Part shown: piece after piece, positions 28,387-39,044 of the stretch
Numbering within the stretch: position 1 is the first letter of the stretch
How the letters are laid out: each line of letters starts with the position of its first letter
Assembly: GCA_004346725.1 (NCBI GenBank)
Contig: SMDE01000019.1
Location: forward strand, 29,213-93,212
Direction: 5' to 3'
DNA: 64,000 nt
From: Phytobacter diazotrophicus
GTDB taxonomy: Bacteria > Pseudomonadota > Gammaproteobacteria > Enterobacterales > Enterobacteriaceae
The notes under the pieces: model-generated
The model's input: only the letters and a program-made list of their open reading frames with translations
The model's database searches: none
What the model was told of the DNA's origin: nothing
Position numbers and translations under genes: made by a program

Positions 28387-28597
28387 GAGGATATCCTTCA
28401 GTATGAAAGCAGTATGAATATAAATTCTCGCGCGCAGTTTACCGGATAGCATGGCAAGCGAGAAGCTAAAGCCATGGTGATCGTCGGGGGTTTTCGTTTT
28501 TCGTGCCACATTCCTCCCCAACAATGTGAACCAGGTTGTAATTATTTTGTAAACACATTGCTAAAAGAAATAACATCCACTACAACCATATCATCAC

Positions 28598-28614
28598 AAG
28601 TGGTCAGACCTCCT
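28598..28614 (+). promoter_or_regulatory. Candidate FadR operator of fadE
   Basis: The sequence AAGTGGTCAGACCTCCT fits the FadR consensus AACTGGTCNGACCAGTT in its central TGGTCAGACC core and lies 23 bases before the fadE start. FadR represses fadE in E. coli until long-chain acyl-CoA is present. Site inferred from core match and place. Confidence 0.65.
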
Positions 28615-28636
28615 ACAAGCAAGGGAGCTTTTCTCT

Positions 28637-31081
28637 ATGATGATTTTGAGTCTTCTCGCAACTGTTGTCCTACTCGGCGTGTTGTTCTATCACCGGGTGA
28701 GTCTGCTGCTCAGCAGCGTAATCCTCCTGGCATGGACTGCCGCGCTTGGCGCTTCAGGTCTGTGGTCCATCTGGGTATTGGTGCCGTTGGCCATTATCCT
28801 TGTGCCCTTCAACTTTGTGCCGATGCGTAAATCGCTGATCTCTGCGCCGGTCTTCCGCGGCTTTCGTAAAGTGATGCCGCCGATGTCCCGTACGGAAAAA
28901 GAAGCTATCGATGCCGGCACAACCTGGTGGGAAGGCGATCTGTTCCGCGGTAATCCTGACTGGAAAAAACTGCACAATTACCCGCAGCCGCGCCTGACCG
29001 CCGAAGAACAGGCCTTTATTGATGGCCCGGTGGAAGAAGCCTGCCGTATGGCTAACGACTTTCAGATTACCCATGAAATGGCCGATTTACCGCCAGAACT
29101 GTGGGCATATCTGAAAGAACATCGCTTCTTCGCGATGATCATTAAAAAAGAGTACGGCGGCCTGGAATTCTCCGCTTACGCCCAGTCCCGCGTATTGCAA
29201 AAACTCTCCGGGGTTTCCGGTATCCTGGCGATCACCGTCGGCGTACCTAACTCTTTAGGGCCGGGCGAACTGCTGCAACATTACGGCACCGAAGAGCAGA
29301 AAAATCATTACTTACCCCGTCTGGCGCGTGGACAGGAAATTCCGTGCTTCGCACTGACCAGCCCGGAAGCCGGTTCCGATGCGGGCGCCATCCCGGACAC
29401 CGGCGTCGTCTGCATGGGCGACTGGCAGGGTGAACAGGTGCTCGGTATGCGCCTGACCTGGAACAAACGCTATATCACGCTGGCGCCTATCGCGACCGTA
29501 CTGGGCCTGGCGTTTAAACTCTCTGACCCGGAAAAACTGCTGGGTGGCGAAGAAGATCTCGGTATTACCTGTGCGCTGATCCCCACCAACACCCCGGGCG
29601 TTGAAATTGGTCGTCGTCACTTCCCGCTGAACGTCCCGTTCCAGAACGGTCCGACGCGTGGTCAGGATATCTTCGTACCGATTGATTACATCATCGGCGG
29701 TCCGAAAATGGCCGGACAGGGCTGGCGTATGCTGGTGGAATGTCTGTCCGTGGGCCGTGGTATCACCCTGCCATCCAACTCCACGGGCGGCCTGAAATCG
29801 GTGGCGCTGGGTATTGGCGCCTATGCTCATATCCGTCGTCAGTTCAAAGTCGCTATCGGTAAGATGGAAGGGATCGAAGAACCACTGGCACGTATCGCGG
29901 GTAACGCCTATGTGATGGATGCCGCTGCCGCGTTGATTACGTATGGCATTATGCTCGGTGAGAAACCGGCGGTGCTCTCCGCCATTGTGAAGTATCACTG
30001 TACTCACCGTGGCCAGCAGTCAATCATTGACGCAATGGATATCGCTGGCGGTAAAGGCATTATGCTCGGCGAAGGCAACTTCCTGGCTCGCGCCTATCAG
30101 GGCGCACCGATTGCCATCACCGTTGAGGGGGCCAATATTCTGACCCGCAGCATGATGATCTTCGGTCAGGGCGCGATTCGCTGCCATCCGTACGTGCTGG
30201 ATGAAATGGCCGCCGCGCAAAACAATGACGTGGATGCGTTCGACAAATTGCTGTTTAAACATATCGGGCATGTGGGTAGCAATAAGATGCGTAGCTTCTG
30301 GCTGGGGCTGACGCGCGGGCTGACCAGTTCGGCCCCGACCAGCGATTCAACCAAACGCTACTATCAGCATATCAACCGCTTAAGCGCCAACCTTGCGCTG
30401 CTGTCGGATGTGTCGATGGCGGTACTGGGCGGTAGCCTGAAACGTCGTGAACGTATCTCGGCACGTCTCGGGGATATCTTAAGTCAGGTGTTCCTCGCCT
30501 CTGCGGTGCTGAAACGCTATGACGATGAAGGCCGCCATGAGATGGATCTGCCGCTGGTGCACTGGGGCGTACAGGACGCGCTGTATCAGGCTGAACAGGC
30601 GATGGACGATCTGCTGGCCAACTTCCCGAACCGTGTGGTCGCGGGTCTGCTGCGGGTGGTGATTTTCCCGACCGGTCGTCACTATCTGGCACCGTCCGAT
30701 AAGCTGGATCATCAGGTCGCTAAGATTCTGCAAACGCCGTGCGCCACCCGTTCACGTATTGGTCGTGGTCAGTACCTGACGCCGAGCGAACATAACCCGG
30801 TCGGTCTGCTGGAAGAGGCGCTGCTTGACGTGATCGCCGCCGACCCGATTCATCAGCGCATTTGTAAAGAGCTCGGTAAAAACCTGCCGTTCACACGTCT
30901 GGACGTGCTGGCAAGAGAGGCGCTGGCCGGCGGGCTTATCAATCAGGACGAAGCTGAGATCCTGACAAAAGCCGAAACCAGCCGTCTGCGCAGTATCAAT
31001 GTCGACGATTTCGAACCGGAAGAGCTGGCAACGCAGCCGGTAAAAACACCGGAAAAGGTGCGTAAGCCTCAGGCTGCATAA
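28637..31081 (+). CDS. fadE: Acyl-CoA dehydrogenase FadE
   Basis: FadE introduces the first double bond in beta-oxidation of fatty acyl-CoA using FAD. The 814-residue length equals that of E. coli. Two hydrophobic segments at the N-terminus ([19 protein letters not shown] and [17 protein letters not shown]) anchor it at the inner membrane. An acyl-CoA dehydrogenase core follows ([18 protein letters not shown], with the substrate-binding stretch), then a DUF1974 C-terminal domain. A FadR-like box lies upstream and a hairpin terminator downstream. Confidence 0.97.
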   Translation: MMILSLLATVVLLGVLFYHRVSLLLSSVILLAWTAALGASGLWSIWVLVPLAIILVPFNFVPMRKSLISAPVFRGFRKVMPPMSRTEKEAIDAGTTWWEGDLFRGNPDWKKLHNYPQPRLTAEEQAFIDGPVEEACRMANDFQITHEMADLPPELWAYLKEHRFFAMIIKKEYGGLEFSAYAQSRVLQKLSGVSGILAITVGVPNSLGPGELLQHYGTEEQKNHYLPRLARGQEIPCFALTSPEAGSDAGAIPDTGVVCMGDWQGEQVLGMRLTWNKRYITLAPIATVLGLAFKLSDPEKLLGGEEDLGITCALIPTNTPGVEIGRRHFPLNVPFQNGPTRGQDIFVPIDYIIGGPKMAGQGWRMLVECLSVGRGITLPSNSTGGLKSVALGIGAYAHIRRQFKVAIGKMEGIEEPLARIAGNAYVMDAAAALITYGIMLGEKPAVLSAIVKYHCTHRGQQSIIDAMDIAGGKGIMLGEGNFLARAYQGAPIAITVEGANILTRSMMIFGQGAIRCHPYVLDEMAAAQNNDVDAFDKLLFKHIGHVGSNKMRSFWLGLTRGLTSSAPTSDSTKRYYQHINRLSANLALLSDVSMAVLGGSLKRRERISARLGDILSQVFLASAVLKRYDDEGRHEMDLPLVHWGVQDALYQAEQAMDDLLANFPNRVVAGLLRVVIFPTGRHYLAPSDKLDHQVAKILQTPCATRSRIGRGQYLTPSEHNPVGLLEEALLDVIAADPIHQRICKELGKNLPFTRLDVLAREALAGGLINQDEAEILTKAETSRLRSINVDDFEPEELATQPVKTPEKVRKPQAA

Positions 31082-31102
31082 CGCCCCCTTCGAGAGACCC
31101 TG

Positions 31103-31126
31103 ACCCCGCTTCGTGCGGGGTTTTTT
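31103..31126 (+). terminator. Terminator of fadE
   Basis: CCCCGC and GCGGGG pair around TTCGT, followed by six T and an ATT tail. It lies 20 bases past the fadE stop. Confidence 0.9.
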
Positions 31127-31191
31127 ATTACCACAAATTCCCTTTTTCTCGTGCTAAAGTGTAAAAATGCTGTTTAAGGGGAGCTTAAATC

Positions 31192-31962
31192 GTGCCTGGT
31201 TTAAAAATTACGCTGTTGCAACAACCTTTAGTCTGGATGGACGGTCCGGCCAATTTGCGCCATTTCGACCGCCAGCTTGAAGATATCACCGGGCGTGATG
31301 TGATAGTCCTGCCGGAAATGTTCACCACCGGTTTTGCGATGGAAGCGGCGAAGCAGTCGATGCCGCAAGAAGACGTTGTGGCGTGGATGCAGGCCAAAGC
31401 GCTCCAGACGAACGCGCTGGTCGCAGGCAGTGCCGCGCTGCAAACAGAGCGCGGCCCGGTTAACCGTTTCCTGCTGGTCGAGCCGGAAGGGGCTGTTCAT
31501 TTCTATGATAAGCGCCATCTGTTCCGTATGGCCGATGAACATCACCATTACGAAGCCGGTAACGAGCGCGTGGTCTTTGAGTGGCGCGGCTGGCGTATTT
31601 TACCGCTGGTCTGTTACGACCTGCGCTTCCCGGTCTGGTCGCGCAATCGCGATGATTACGATCTGGCGCTGTATGTCGCCAACTGGCCTGCGCCGCGTTC
31701 GCTGCACTGGCAATCGCTATTGGTGGCTCGCGCTATTGAAAACCTGGCGTATGTCGCGGGCTGCAACCGTGTGGGTACCGATGGCAACGGGCATCATTAT
31801 CGTGGCGACAGCCGGGTCATTAACCCGCAGGGCGAGGTTATTGCCACCGCCGAGCCGCACCAGGCTATCCGCATTGATGCCGAGTTGTCGATGGCCGCAT
31901 TAAAAGAGTACCGCGAGAAGTTTCCCGCCTGGCAGGACGCAGATCCGTTTACGCTTGGGTGA
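31192..31962 (+). CDS. yafV: Omega-amidase YafV
   Basis: YafV belongs to the nitrilase superfamily and hydrolyses alpha-ketoglutaramate and similar omega-amides. The 256 residues hold the Glu-Lys-Cys triad: Glu in IVLPEMFTTGF, Lys in HFYDKRHLFRM and Cys in LVCYDLRFPVW. Translation appears to start at GTG, with AGGGGAGC upstream. It follows the fadE terminator, so it should have its own promoter. It is the last backbone gene before the hpx cluster. Confidence 0.92.
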   Translation: MPGLKITLLQQPLVWMDGPANLRHFDRQLEDITGRDVIVLPEMFTTGFAMEAAKQSMPQEDVVAWMQAKALQTNALVAGSAALQTERGPVNRFLLVEPEGAVHFYDKRHLFRMADEHHHYEAGNERVVFEWRGWRILPLVCYDLRFPVWSRNRDDYDLALYVANWPAPRSLHWQSLLVARAIENLAYVAGCNRVGTDGNGHHYRGDSRVINPQGEVIATAEPHQAIRIDAELSMAALKEYREKFPAWQDADPFTLG

Positions 31963-32256
31963 TATGACGTTCCCCTTTACCCGTTCACGTGTCCGAAGTT
32001 GACATGTCGCCATGAACATAAGGTGAACGGAATGACCATCAGAGCCGCATTTCCCCCTCACCCTAATCCTCTCCCCAAAGAGGAGAGGGGACCGTTCGTG
32101 CTCGCATTTATGTGGGGATTCCTCTGCCCCAGGGGAGAGGGAGAAAACCGGTCGTAGCCCGGATCAGGCGCTTGCGCCGCCATCCGGGAATTGTCCCCGG
32201 TGGCGCTTACCGGGGCTTCAAGATAATTCCCCCTCTTTTTTCAGGGAAACACTGAA
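31963..32256. repeat. Repeat-rich gap: 111-bp direct repeat copy A (32014-32124) and REP-like hairpins
   Basis: The gap between yafV and hpxK contains no gene. From GAACATAAGGTGAACGG at 32014 to GGGATTCCTC at 32124, it matches 39922-40032 with only about four single-base changes. A REP-like part follows: CCCGGATCAGGCGCTTGCGCC and GGTGGCGCTTACCGGGG near 32158-32217 resemble 39525-39583. Such elements are extragenic repeats in enterobacteria and can end transcripts. The repeat stands at the left border of the hpxKJ-U-WXYZ block. Confidence 0.8.
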
Positions 32257-33501
32257 TTACATTAACGCTCTCACCGCTTCACTGTATGCCCGCAACGCGT
32301 GCGCCACATCCTGCTGCTGCACGCTCTCGGCCGGATGATGGCTGATCCCTCTGTCACAACGCACAAATAACATGGCCGATGGCCAGCGTTCCGCAATCGC
32401 GATGGCATCATGCCCGGCACCGCTTGGCAGCAACAGCACGCGCCCCTGCACCGCCTCAACGGCACCAGCCAGCACATTACGCAGATGCGTATCACAAGGT
32501 GTTGCCGCAATGGAGTAAAAAATATCGTAGCTAAAACCAACGCCACGTTCCTGCCCAATGCGCACGGCCTCATCCAGCAGGGCGTTTAACAGCGTCTCCC
32601 GCAGATCATCGTTCGGGCTGCGGATATCCAGCGTCAACGTCACCGCTCCCGGGATCACGTTCACCGCACCGGGCTCACACTGCAGCGTACCGACCGTTGC
32701 CACCAGCTCCGGGCCAGACTCCCGCGTTTTTTGTTCAACAAACCCGATCCACTGGGCGGCGGCGGTCAATGCATCGTGACGATGGCTCATCGGCACGGTG
32801 CCCGCATGCCCCGCTTCCCCGCTAAACCGACAGGTCAACCTGCGCGCACCGTTGATCGCGGTGACCACGCCGAGCGGCAGATCTTCTTGCTCAAGTACCG
32901 GCCCCTGCTCGATGTGCAGCTCCAGATACGCGGAAAAATCCTCACGGGCACGTTCCGCCGTGGCGATACGCGTGGGATCCAGACCGGCATTGACCATCGC
33001 CTGCGCCACGCTTATCCCCTGCGCATCTTCACAATCCAGCCAGCTCTGCGGCCAGGTGCCGGTCAGCCCCCGGCTTCCTAACAGCGTGATGTTAAAGCGC
33101 GTGCCCTCTTCATCAGCAAACCCGACGATCTCAATGGCCTGTGAACCACGCAAACCCTGACGGTGCAGCCAGTCCACCACTTCGATGGCAGTCAGCACGC
33201 CGAGCATGCCGTCGTAGCGTCCGGCGTCACGAACGGTGTCCAGGTGCGATCCGAGCAACACCGCCTGTGCACCGTCGCTTGCCGCTTCGTAGCGTCCGCA
33301 AATATTGCCTACCGCATCCTGCCAGGTGAGCATTCCCGCATCCTGCATCCACTGCGCCACCTGCGCGTTTGCCCGCAGATGTTCGCAAGAGAGGTAAACC
33401 CGGGTGAGTTGACCCGGCGTTTCACTGATCTCTGCCAGCGCATCGCAACGCGTCATTACCCGGTGCGCAGCGCGGTCAGCCTCATCGGCAGTCATCATCA
33501 T
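32257..33501 (-). CDS. hpxK: Allantoate amidohydrolase
   Basis: This 414-residue M20 metallopeptidase-family enzyme opens allantoate to ureidoglycine (ureidoglycolate route) with release of ammonia and CO2. Metal-site motifs are LLGSHLDTVRDAGRYDG, GFADEEGTRF and LELHIEQGPVLEQ, and SGAGHDAIAIA near the end is typical of allantoate amidohydrolases and N-carbamoyl amidases. The start overlaps the hpxJ stop as ATGA. Its pairing with a ureidoglycine-type aminotransferase and the hpxW genes supports the substrate. Confidence 0.9.
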   Translation of the reverse strand: MMMTADEADRAAHRVMTRCDALAEISETPGQLTRVYLSCEHLRANAQVAQWMQDAGMLTWQDAVGNICGRYEAASDGAQAVLLGSHLDTVRDAGRYDGMLGVLTAIEVVDWLHRQGLRGSQAIEIVGFADEEGTRFNITLLGSRGLTGTWPQSWLDCEDAQGISVAQAMVNAGLDPTRIATAERAREDFSAYLELHIEQGPVLEQEDLPLGVVTAINGARRLTCRFSGEAGHAGTVPMSHRHDALTAAAQWIGFVEQKTRESGPELVATVGTLQCEPGAVNVIPGAVTLTLDIRSPNDDLRETLLNALLDEAVRIGQERGVGFSYDIFYSIAATPCDTHLRNVLAGAVEAVQGRVLLLPSGAGHDAIAIAERWPSAMLFVRCDRGISHHPAESVQQQDVAHALRAYSEAVRALM

Positions 33502-34736
33502 GCCACCCCTTCGTAGACATCCCAGGCGGCCTGCATTCCCGCGCCCTGTACAGTGCGCAGGCCCAGACGGTTAAGCACCGCTTCCAGAGCTGTGAGGGTT
33601 TGCAGCACACAATCTTTGCGCGCGTTATACCCCATAGTGCCAATACGCCAGATTTTGCCCTGTAGCGGGCCAAACGAGGTGCCGATTTCAATGTGGAAGT
33701 CATCCAGCAGGCGCTTACGCACCTCTTCACCATGCACAACCGATGGGATCATCACCCCTAGTACGTTATTCATCTTGTGATGAATATCGCCAAACACCTC
33801 CAGCCCCATTCCCTGGATCCCCGCCAGCATGGCGCGACCATGTAATTCGTGGCGGGCAATCAGCGCGTCCATCCCCTCTTCCAGCATGATGCGTGCGCAC
33901 TCACGGGCGGCGAACAGCATGCTGGTGGCTTCGGTATGGTGGTTCAGGCGTTCAGGTCCCCAGTAGTCCATCACCATGCCGAGATCGAAATAGTTGGAGT
34001 AGATCATCTCGTCATCGCCGTCCTGGTGCGTATCGGTACGGATCCCCTGCTCCACGCATTTGCGTGCGCGAATGGCCTCTTCCATTTGTGGGCTCAGGGT
34101 GATGGGCGAACTGCCCGACGGACCGCCCAGGCATTTCTGCAAACCCGCGGAGACCGCATCCAGCCCCCAGGCATCGGTCTCCAGTGCGTTACCGCCGAGC
34201 GATGCGGTGGCATCGGTATAAAACAACACGCCATGACGGCGGCAAATCTCACCCAGATTTTCCAGCGGCTGCAGCATTGTGGTAGAGGTATCACCCTGCA
34301 CCGTCAGTAACAGGCGAGGCTTAACACGCTTGATGGCGTCTTCAATCTGATCGGGCGTAAAAACGTCACCCCAGGGCACCTCGATGGTGTGTACTTCCGC
34401 ACGGCAGCGACGGGCGATTTCACATAACAGATGCCCGAAACGGCCAAAGACCGGTACCAGCACCTTGTCGGCAGGGCGGATCGCAGAGACGAGGATCGCT
34501 TCGATCCCGGCGCGCGAGGTGCCATCTACCAGCATGGTCCAGCGGTTTTGCGTGCGGAATACCTCGCGGTAGAGGGCCATTACCTCATTCATATAGCCGG
34601 TCATAACCGGGTCATACTGCCCCACCAGTTGGCTCGCCATGGCACGTAAAACGCGCGGGTCGGCGTTGATAGGTCCCGGCCCCATCAGTAAACGGTGGGG
34701 TGGGTTAATTTGCGCAGAGTGCTGAGAGTCGAACAT
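33498..34736 (-). CDS. hpxJ: Ureidoglycine-glyoxylate (class V) aminotransferase
   Basis: The protein is a class V PLP aminotransferase of the alanine-glyoxylate group: LLMGPGPINADPRVL at the start, TLVDGTSRAGIEA-type cofactor loop, TVQGDTSTTMLQP, DATASLGG and QKCLGGPSG with the PLP lysine. In Klebsiella HpxJ is reported to move the amino group of ureidoglycine to a keto acid, giving oxalurate. I chose ATG 34736 with AAGGA upstream; the open frame adds 14 residues. It lies in an operon with hpxK and is preceded by a GTATAC site. Confidence 0.88.
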   Translation of the reverse strand: MFDSQHSAQINPPHRLLMGPGPINADPRVLRAMASQLVGQYDPVMTGYMNEVMALYREVFRTQNRWTMLVDGTSRAGIEAILVSAIRPADKVLVPVFGRFGHLLCEIARRCRAEVHTIEVPWGDVFTPDQIEDAIKRVKPRLLLTVQGDTSTTMLQPLENLGEICRRHGVLFYTDATASLGGNALETDAWGLDAVSAGLQKCLGGPSGSSPITLSPQMEEAIRARKCVEQGIRTDTHQDGDDEMIYSNYFDLGMVMDYWGPERLNHHTEATSMLFAARECARIMLEEGMDALIARHELHGRAMLAGIQGMGLEVFGDIHHKMNNVLGVMIPSVVHGEEVRKRLLDDFHIEIGTSFGPLQGKIWRIGTMGYNARKDCVLQTLTALEAVLNRLGLRTVQGAGMQAAWDVYEGVA

Positions 34737-34746
34737 GGACACATCC

Positions 34747-34760
34747 TTTGGTATACAAAA
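34747..34760. promoter_or_regulatory. TTTGGTATACAAAA operator candidate upstream of hpxJ
   Basis: The stretch has an imperfect palindrome around GTATAC, matching the TTGTATACA sites between hpxS and hpxC. It lies 11 bases before the hpxJ start, just upstream of the ribosome binding site, where a bound repressor would block early transcription. HpxS or HpxU could bind it; the sequence does not decide which. Confidence 0.45.
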
Positions 34761-34938
34761 GTGATCGTCATGAAACAAAAGATTCTTGGTTATGCTTTCT
34801 GCAACTAATGTGCCACAGAGGAAATGAAGACACCAGCCTGCTATTGCGCTGATTTCGTCCTTTTTCAGCGCGGATTAACGTTATCTGCCCGCACCATAAC
34901 GATCCCCTGAACGGGTGCAAAAGCACCAATGCAGTGCA

Positions 34939-35778
34939 TCATCGTTGCTCCAGTTCGTCGAGTTCTGTATACAGCGATGCGATGTTATGGATACGTTGAC
35001 GTCCCTCCGTCAGGGCGCTGTGTAGTAACGCATTCGCCAGTAAATTCACCAGACTCATGGCACTGCTGTAGCTATCGAACGCCGATACGCTGTCGAGCGG
35101 CAGGCCGAAGTGCCAGCGGGCAAGCGTGGTAATGCCCGCCGCCTGCGGTTCGCTGATGGCAACAGTCGGCACGCCCTGTTTGTGCAGCGCTTCCAGTACC
35201 GGGCGGATAACCCGTGGACGACGGCGAAAAGCGACCACCACCACCACATCCTGCGGGGTGATATCCACTAACTCTTCTGCCAGTGTCTGCCCCGGCTGAG
35301 GCATCAGACTGACCTGACCACGGATTTGCATCAGTTGTTGGCGCAGATGCAAGGCCACCGGCGCGCTGTTACGCAGACCAAGAATAAAGACGCGCTGCGC
35401 TGCGCCCAATGCCTGTACCACATCGGCAAACTGCACGGCATCCAGCGCATTCACCCACTGGGTCAGGTTCGCCATCTCCTGCTTGTAGTGTCGCGCCAGC
35501 AAGGTGTTGCCCTGTACGGCATCGCGGTTTTCCGTCAGCGGCATGCCGCTTTGGCGCAGTGTACGCACCTCGTCGCGCATCTCTTTGAAACGATCATAGC
35601 CAAGCCGTTTAAACAGGCGGCTGACAGTGGCTTTTGACACGCCGCTCAGACGGGCCAGTTCGGCGCTGTTGTAGCTCATCAGGTCATCAAAATGATCCAT
35701 GATAAATGAGGCAACTCGCTGTTCTTGCGGGGATAATTCGTTATAGCACTCGCGTAAGCGCGTATCTAACTGCTGCAT
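34939..35778 (-). CDS. hpxU: RpiR-type transcriptional repressor HpxU
   Basis: This 279-residue regulator has an N-terminal RpiR helix-turn-helix (SPQEQRVASFIMDH, SGVSKATVSRLFKRLG) and a C-terminal SIS sugar-phosphate-type domain (RVFILGLRNSAPVAL). It is divergent from hpxW and lies beside hpxJK, the same arrangement as hpxU in Klebsiella, where an RpiR repressor controls allantoate genes. The ligand is not a sugar phosphate in that case, but a ureide intermediate. The gap of 108 bases to hpxW should hold the shared operators. Confidence 0.85.
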   Translation of the reverse strand: MQQLDTRLRECYNELSPQEQRVASFIMDHFDDLMSYNSAELARLSGVSKATVSRLFKRLGYDRFKEMRDEVRTLRQSGMPLTENRDAVQGNTLLARHYKQEMANLTQWVNALDAVQFADVVQALGAAQRVFILGLRNSAPVALHLRQQLMQIRGQVSLMPQPGQTLAEELVDITPQDVVVVVAFRRRPRVIRPVLEALHKQGVPTVAISEPQAAGITTLARWHFGLPLDSVSAFDSYSSAMSLVNLLANALLHSALTEGRQRIHNIASLYTELDELEQR

Positions 35779-35886
35779 AGACCCTCCTGCAACTTTCGTT
35801 TCACATTAAGCTGACACAGTGAAACGCTTGTCGTCAATCTGGAACAGCTCTTGCTTAGCTCTCTGACTTACCCGAACAAAGAGAGC

Positions 35887-37476
35887 ATGACGATGCAAAG
35901 TAATGTTGCCCCTTCCGGTATGGCGGTAACGCCCCACCACCTTGCCAGCGAATCGGCACTATCGGTATTGCGCCACGGCGGCGATGCGATTGAGGCGATG
36001 ATCGCCGCAGCCGCCACCATTGCGGTGGTCTATCCCCATATGAATGGCATCGGCGGCGATGGTTTCTGGCTGATTGTGCCGCCCGAAGGCGCGCCCCTCG
36101 CCATTGACGCCAGCGGCGCCGCCGGGCAACTGGCGACACGTGATTTCTATAGCGGGCATAGCCATATTCCCCATCGTGGCCCGCTGGCGGCGCTCACGGT
36201 TCCCGGCACGCTGAGCGGCTGGGACGAGGCGCTGAACGTATCAGCGTCATTGGGCGGCGGGCAATTACCGCTCTCCCGCCTGCTGGCCGATGCCATCCGT
36301 TACGCCAGCGAAGGGATCCCGGTAACACAGTCGCAGGCCAGCGCCACGCAAAGTAAATACCCGGAACTGGTGGATGTGCCGGGCTTTAGCGAGACCTTTC
36401 TAATTCAGGGCGAAGTCCCACAGGCGGGCAGCCGTTTCTGCCAGCCGCGCCTCGCCCGCACATTAACCCGTCTCGCCACCGACGGACTGGACAGTTTTTA
36501 TCGCGGAGCGCTCGCCGATCAGATGGCGGCGGAAATGAGCGCGCTCGGCCTGCCACTGACCGCTCAGGATCTGGCGGCTCATCGTGCCCACCGCCGGGTA
36601 CCGCTTCGCCTGAGCCACAGCAAGGGCGACATCTTCAATATGACGCCGCCAACGCAAGGGCTGGTGTCGCTGGCCATCCTCGGCATTACCGACCATCTGG
36701 ATATGGCGCAGGCCAGTGAAGTACAGACCATTCACCGCATCGTCGAAGCAACCAAACAGGCCTTTGGCCTGCGTGATCGCTACATCACCGATCCACGCCA
36801 CGTCACGCTGCCGGTCCAAAGTCTGCTGGAGCAGGCACCACTGCAACGGCTGGCCGCCAGCATCGATGACAAGCGGGCCGCCCCCTGGGGCAAAGGCAAA
36901 GGACCGGGGGATACCGTCTGGATGGGTGTGATGGATAAAAACGGGCTGGCGGTGTCGTTTATTCAGAGCATTTATCACGAGTTCGGTAGCGGCGTGGTGC
37001 TGCCAGAGAGCGGCGTGCTGTTACAAAACCGGGGCGCGGCATTCAGTCTCGACCCGGATCATTTGCTGGCGCTGGTGCCCGGTAAACAACCGTTCCACAC
37101 CCTCAACCCGGCGGCGGCACGGCTGAAAGATGGCCGCACCATGGTCTACGGCACGATGGGGGGCGACGGGCAACCGCAAACGCAGGCCGCCATATTTACC
37201 CGCCACGTGATGCAAAACATGCCTTTGCAGGAAGCAGTATGCGCCCCCCGCTGGTTGCTGGGCCGCACCTGGGGGCAAACGTCCGATAGCCTGAAGCTGG
37301 AGGGGCGATTCAGCGAGGCCACGTATCAGGCGTTGCGTGACCTGGGCCATGACGTTGAATGGTTGCCGGGGCTGAGCGAAGCCACCGGGCACGCCGGGGC
37401 GATTGTGCGTCATCCCAACGGGATGCTCGAAGGGGCATTTGATCCACGCAGTAACGGCAGCGCGGCCGGTTTTTAA
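35887..37476 (+). CDS. hpxW: Oxamate amidohydrolase (gamma-glutamyltransferase-like)
   Basis: HpxW of Klebsiella hydrolyses oxamate to oxalate and ammonia and belongs to the Ntn gamma-glutamyltransferase fold. The 529-residue proenzyme should cut itself before the Thr at about residue 343 (PGDTVWMGVMDKNG), which then serves as nucleophile. Other marks are NGIGGDGFWLIV near residue 55, and GTMGGDGQPQTQAAIF near the end. ATG 35887 or the in-frame ATG 35893 may start; both lie behind a GAGAG site. No signal peptide is seen, unlike periplasmic Ggt, so it acts in the cytoplasm. Confidence 0.9.
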   Translation: MTMQSNVAPSGMAVTPHHLASESALSVLRHGGDAIEAMIAAAATIAVVYPHMNGIGGDGFWLIVPPEGAPLAIDASGAAGQLATRDFYSGHSHIPHRGPLAALTVPGTLSGWDEALNVSASLGGGQLPLSRLLADAIRYASEGIPVTQSQASATQSKYPELVDVPGFSETFLIQGEVPQAGSRFCQPRLARTLTRLATDGLDSFYRGALADQMAAEMSALGLPLTAQDLAAHRAHRRVPLRLSHSKGDIFNMTPPTQGLVSLAILGITDHLDMAQASEVQTIHRIVEATKQAFGLRDRYITDPRHVTLPVQSLLEQAPLQRLAASIDDKRAAPWGKGKGPGDTVWMGVMDKNGLAVSFIQSIYHEFGSGVVLPESGVLLQNRGAAFSLDPDHLLALVPGKQPFHTLNPAAARLKDGRTMVYGTMGGDGQPQTQAAIFTRHVMQNMPLQEAVCAPRWLLGRTWGQTSDSLKLEGRFSEATYQALRDLGHDVEWLPGLSEATGHAGAIVRHPNGMLEGAFDPRSNGSAAGF

Positions 37477-37485
37477 GGAGTCATT

Positions 37486-37674
37486 ATGAGCGATAACAAA
37501 TTCGACTGGCCGACATACATCCGGTTGATGGAACAACTCCTGGCGGTACCGCTGGACGATGAACGCCGGGCCGAACTCGAAGTTCAGCTCACCCGCATCG
37601 CGGCCATGGCGCAGCCGCTGATGGCTTTCCCACTGCCGCACCGTCAGGAAGGCGCAGGAGAATATCGGCTATGA
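37486..37674 (+). CDS. hpxX: AtzG-like small subunit HpxX (DUF4089)
   Basis: The 62-residue protein has the DUF4089 pattern: WPTYIRLMEQLLAVPLDDE, then VQLTRIAAMAQPLMAF. In AtzE-AtzG, the related small protein is a needed subunit of the amidase. A GGAG site lies eight bases before ATG 37486, and the stop overlaps the hpxY start as ATGA, so production is probably coupled to the amidase. Confidence 0.85.
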   Translation: MSDNKFDWPTYIRLMEQLLAVPLDDERRAELEVQLTRIAAMAQPLMAFPLPHRQEGAGEYRL

Positions 37675-39044
37675 GCTTATCCATTCGGGACATTCAGCAA
37701 GGACTGCGTAGCAAAACCTTTAGCGCGCGCGAACTGGCACAGCAATCACTGGCGCTGATTGAACAGGCTAACCCCGGCATCAACGCCTTCACCGGCGTAA
37801 CGGCGACGCGCATGCTCACCGAAGCCGCGCACATCGACGCCCGGCGTGCTGCGGGCGAAACCTTGCCTGCGCTGGCAGGCGTACCCTATGCGGTGAAAAA
37901 CCTGTTCGATGTGGAGGGGGTTACCACGCTGGCGGGGGCAAAGCTGTTCAGCACTCAGCCCCCCGCAACAAAAGATGCATTCGCCATTCGCCAGCTTACG
38001 AATGCGGGTGCAACGCTGGCCGGCACGCTCAACATGGATGCCTATGCCTATGGCTTCACTACCGAAAACAGCCACTATGGTGCGACGCGTAACCCGCGAG
38101 ACCTCACCCGGGTGGCGGGTGGTTCATCGGGCGGCTCAGCGGCGGCCGTTGCTGCCGGGATGGTCAATTTTGCGCTGGGCACCGACACCAACGGTTCTAT
38201 TCGCGTTCCCGCCTCGCTGTGCGGCGTGCCGGGGCTAAAGCCCACCTTTGGACGCTTATCGCGCAGCGGTAGCCATCCGTTTGTCGCCAGTCTGGATCAC
38301 ATCGGCCCGCTGGCACGTAACGTGGAGGATTTGGCCTGTGTCTATGACGCGCTCCAGGGACATGACGTGGAAGACAACTGGCAATCACCACACGAACCTG
38401 CCGCCACGCTGCCCACGTTATCCAGTACGGGGGCGCTACGCTGTGCCGTGCTGGAGGGCTATTTCACCACCTGGTGTAATGCTGATGCCCGCGCCGCCGT
38501 CAACGTAGTGGCACAAGCTCTGGGCGCAAACCAGACGCGGGTATTGCCGGAAGCGGAGCTGGCGCGTTCAGCCGCGTTTTTGCTTTCTGCGGCAGAGGGG
38601 GGTAACCATTATCTTCCTGCGCTACGAACGGATGCCGATACGTTTGAGCTTAACTCCCGCGAGCGCTTGCTGGCAGGCGCAATGACTCCCTCGGCCTGGT
38701 ATACCCAGGCACAGCGTTTTCGTGCCTGGTTTCGCGATAAAACGCTACCGCTGTTTAACGATGTCGATCTGCTTCTGGCCCCGGCGACGCCGTGCAGCGC
38801 AACGCCAATTGGCGAGAACACCATGCGCATTAACCATACCGATTTACCGATCAAAGCCAGTATGGGGATGCTGACGCAGCCCATCTCGTTTTTAGGCCTG
38901 CCGGTGGTGACCGTGCCCGTAAAAACCGCCTCGGGCTTACCGATTGGCGTACAGATTATTGCCGCCCCCTGGCAGGAGTCACGCTGTCTGCAGGCGGCGT
39001 GGAGACTGGAGCAGGCGGGCATTCTTTACCCACAGGAAGCATGA
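37671..39044 (+). CDS. hpxY: AtzE-like amidase HpxY
   Basis: This 457-residue amidase-signature hydrolase has the catalytic Lys in [13 protein letters not shown] and the Ser-Ser pair in [16 protein letters not shown] and [15 protein letters not shown]. It is close to AtzE-type 1-carboxybiuret amidohydrolases and pairs with the DUF4089 subunit HpxX. In the hpx context oxalurate or a related carbamoyl amide is the likely substrate. It overlaps hpxX by four bases and hpxZ by four bases. The substrate is inferred from the pathway, not from the sequence. Confidence 0.87.
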   Translation: MSLSIRDIQQGLRSKTFSARELAQQSLALIEQANPGINAFTGVTATRMLTEAAHIDARRAAGETLPALAGVPYAVKNLFDVEGVTTLAGAKLFSTQPPATKDAFAIRQLTNAGATLAGTLNMDAYAYGFTTENSHYGATRNPRDLTRVAGGSSGGSAAAVAAGMVNFALGTDTNGSIRVPASLCGVPGLKPTFGRLSRSGSHPFVASLDHIGPLARNVEDLACVYDALQGHDVEDNWQSPHEPAATLPTLSSTGALRCAVLEGYFTTWCNADARAAVNVVAQALGANQTRVLPEAELARSAAFLLSAAEGGNHYLPALRTDADTFELNSRERLLAGAMTPSAWYTQAQRFRAWFRDKTLPLFNDVDLLLAPATPCSATPIGENTMRINHTDLPIKASMGMLTQPISFLGLPVVTVPVKTASGLPIGVQIIAAPWQESRCLQAAWRLEQAGILYPQEA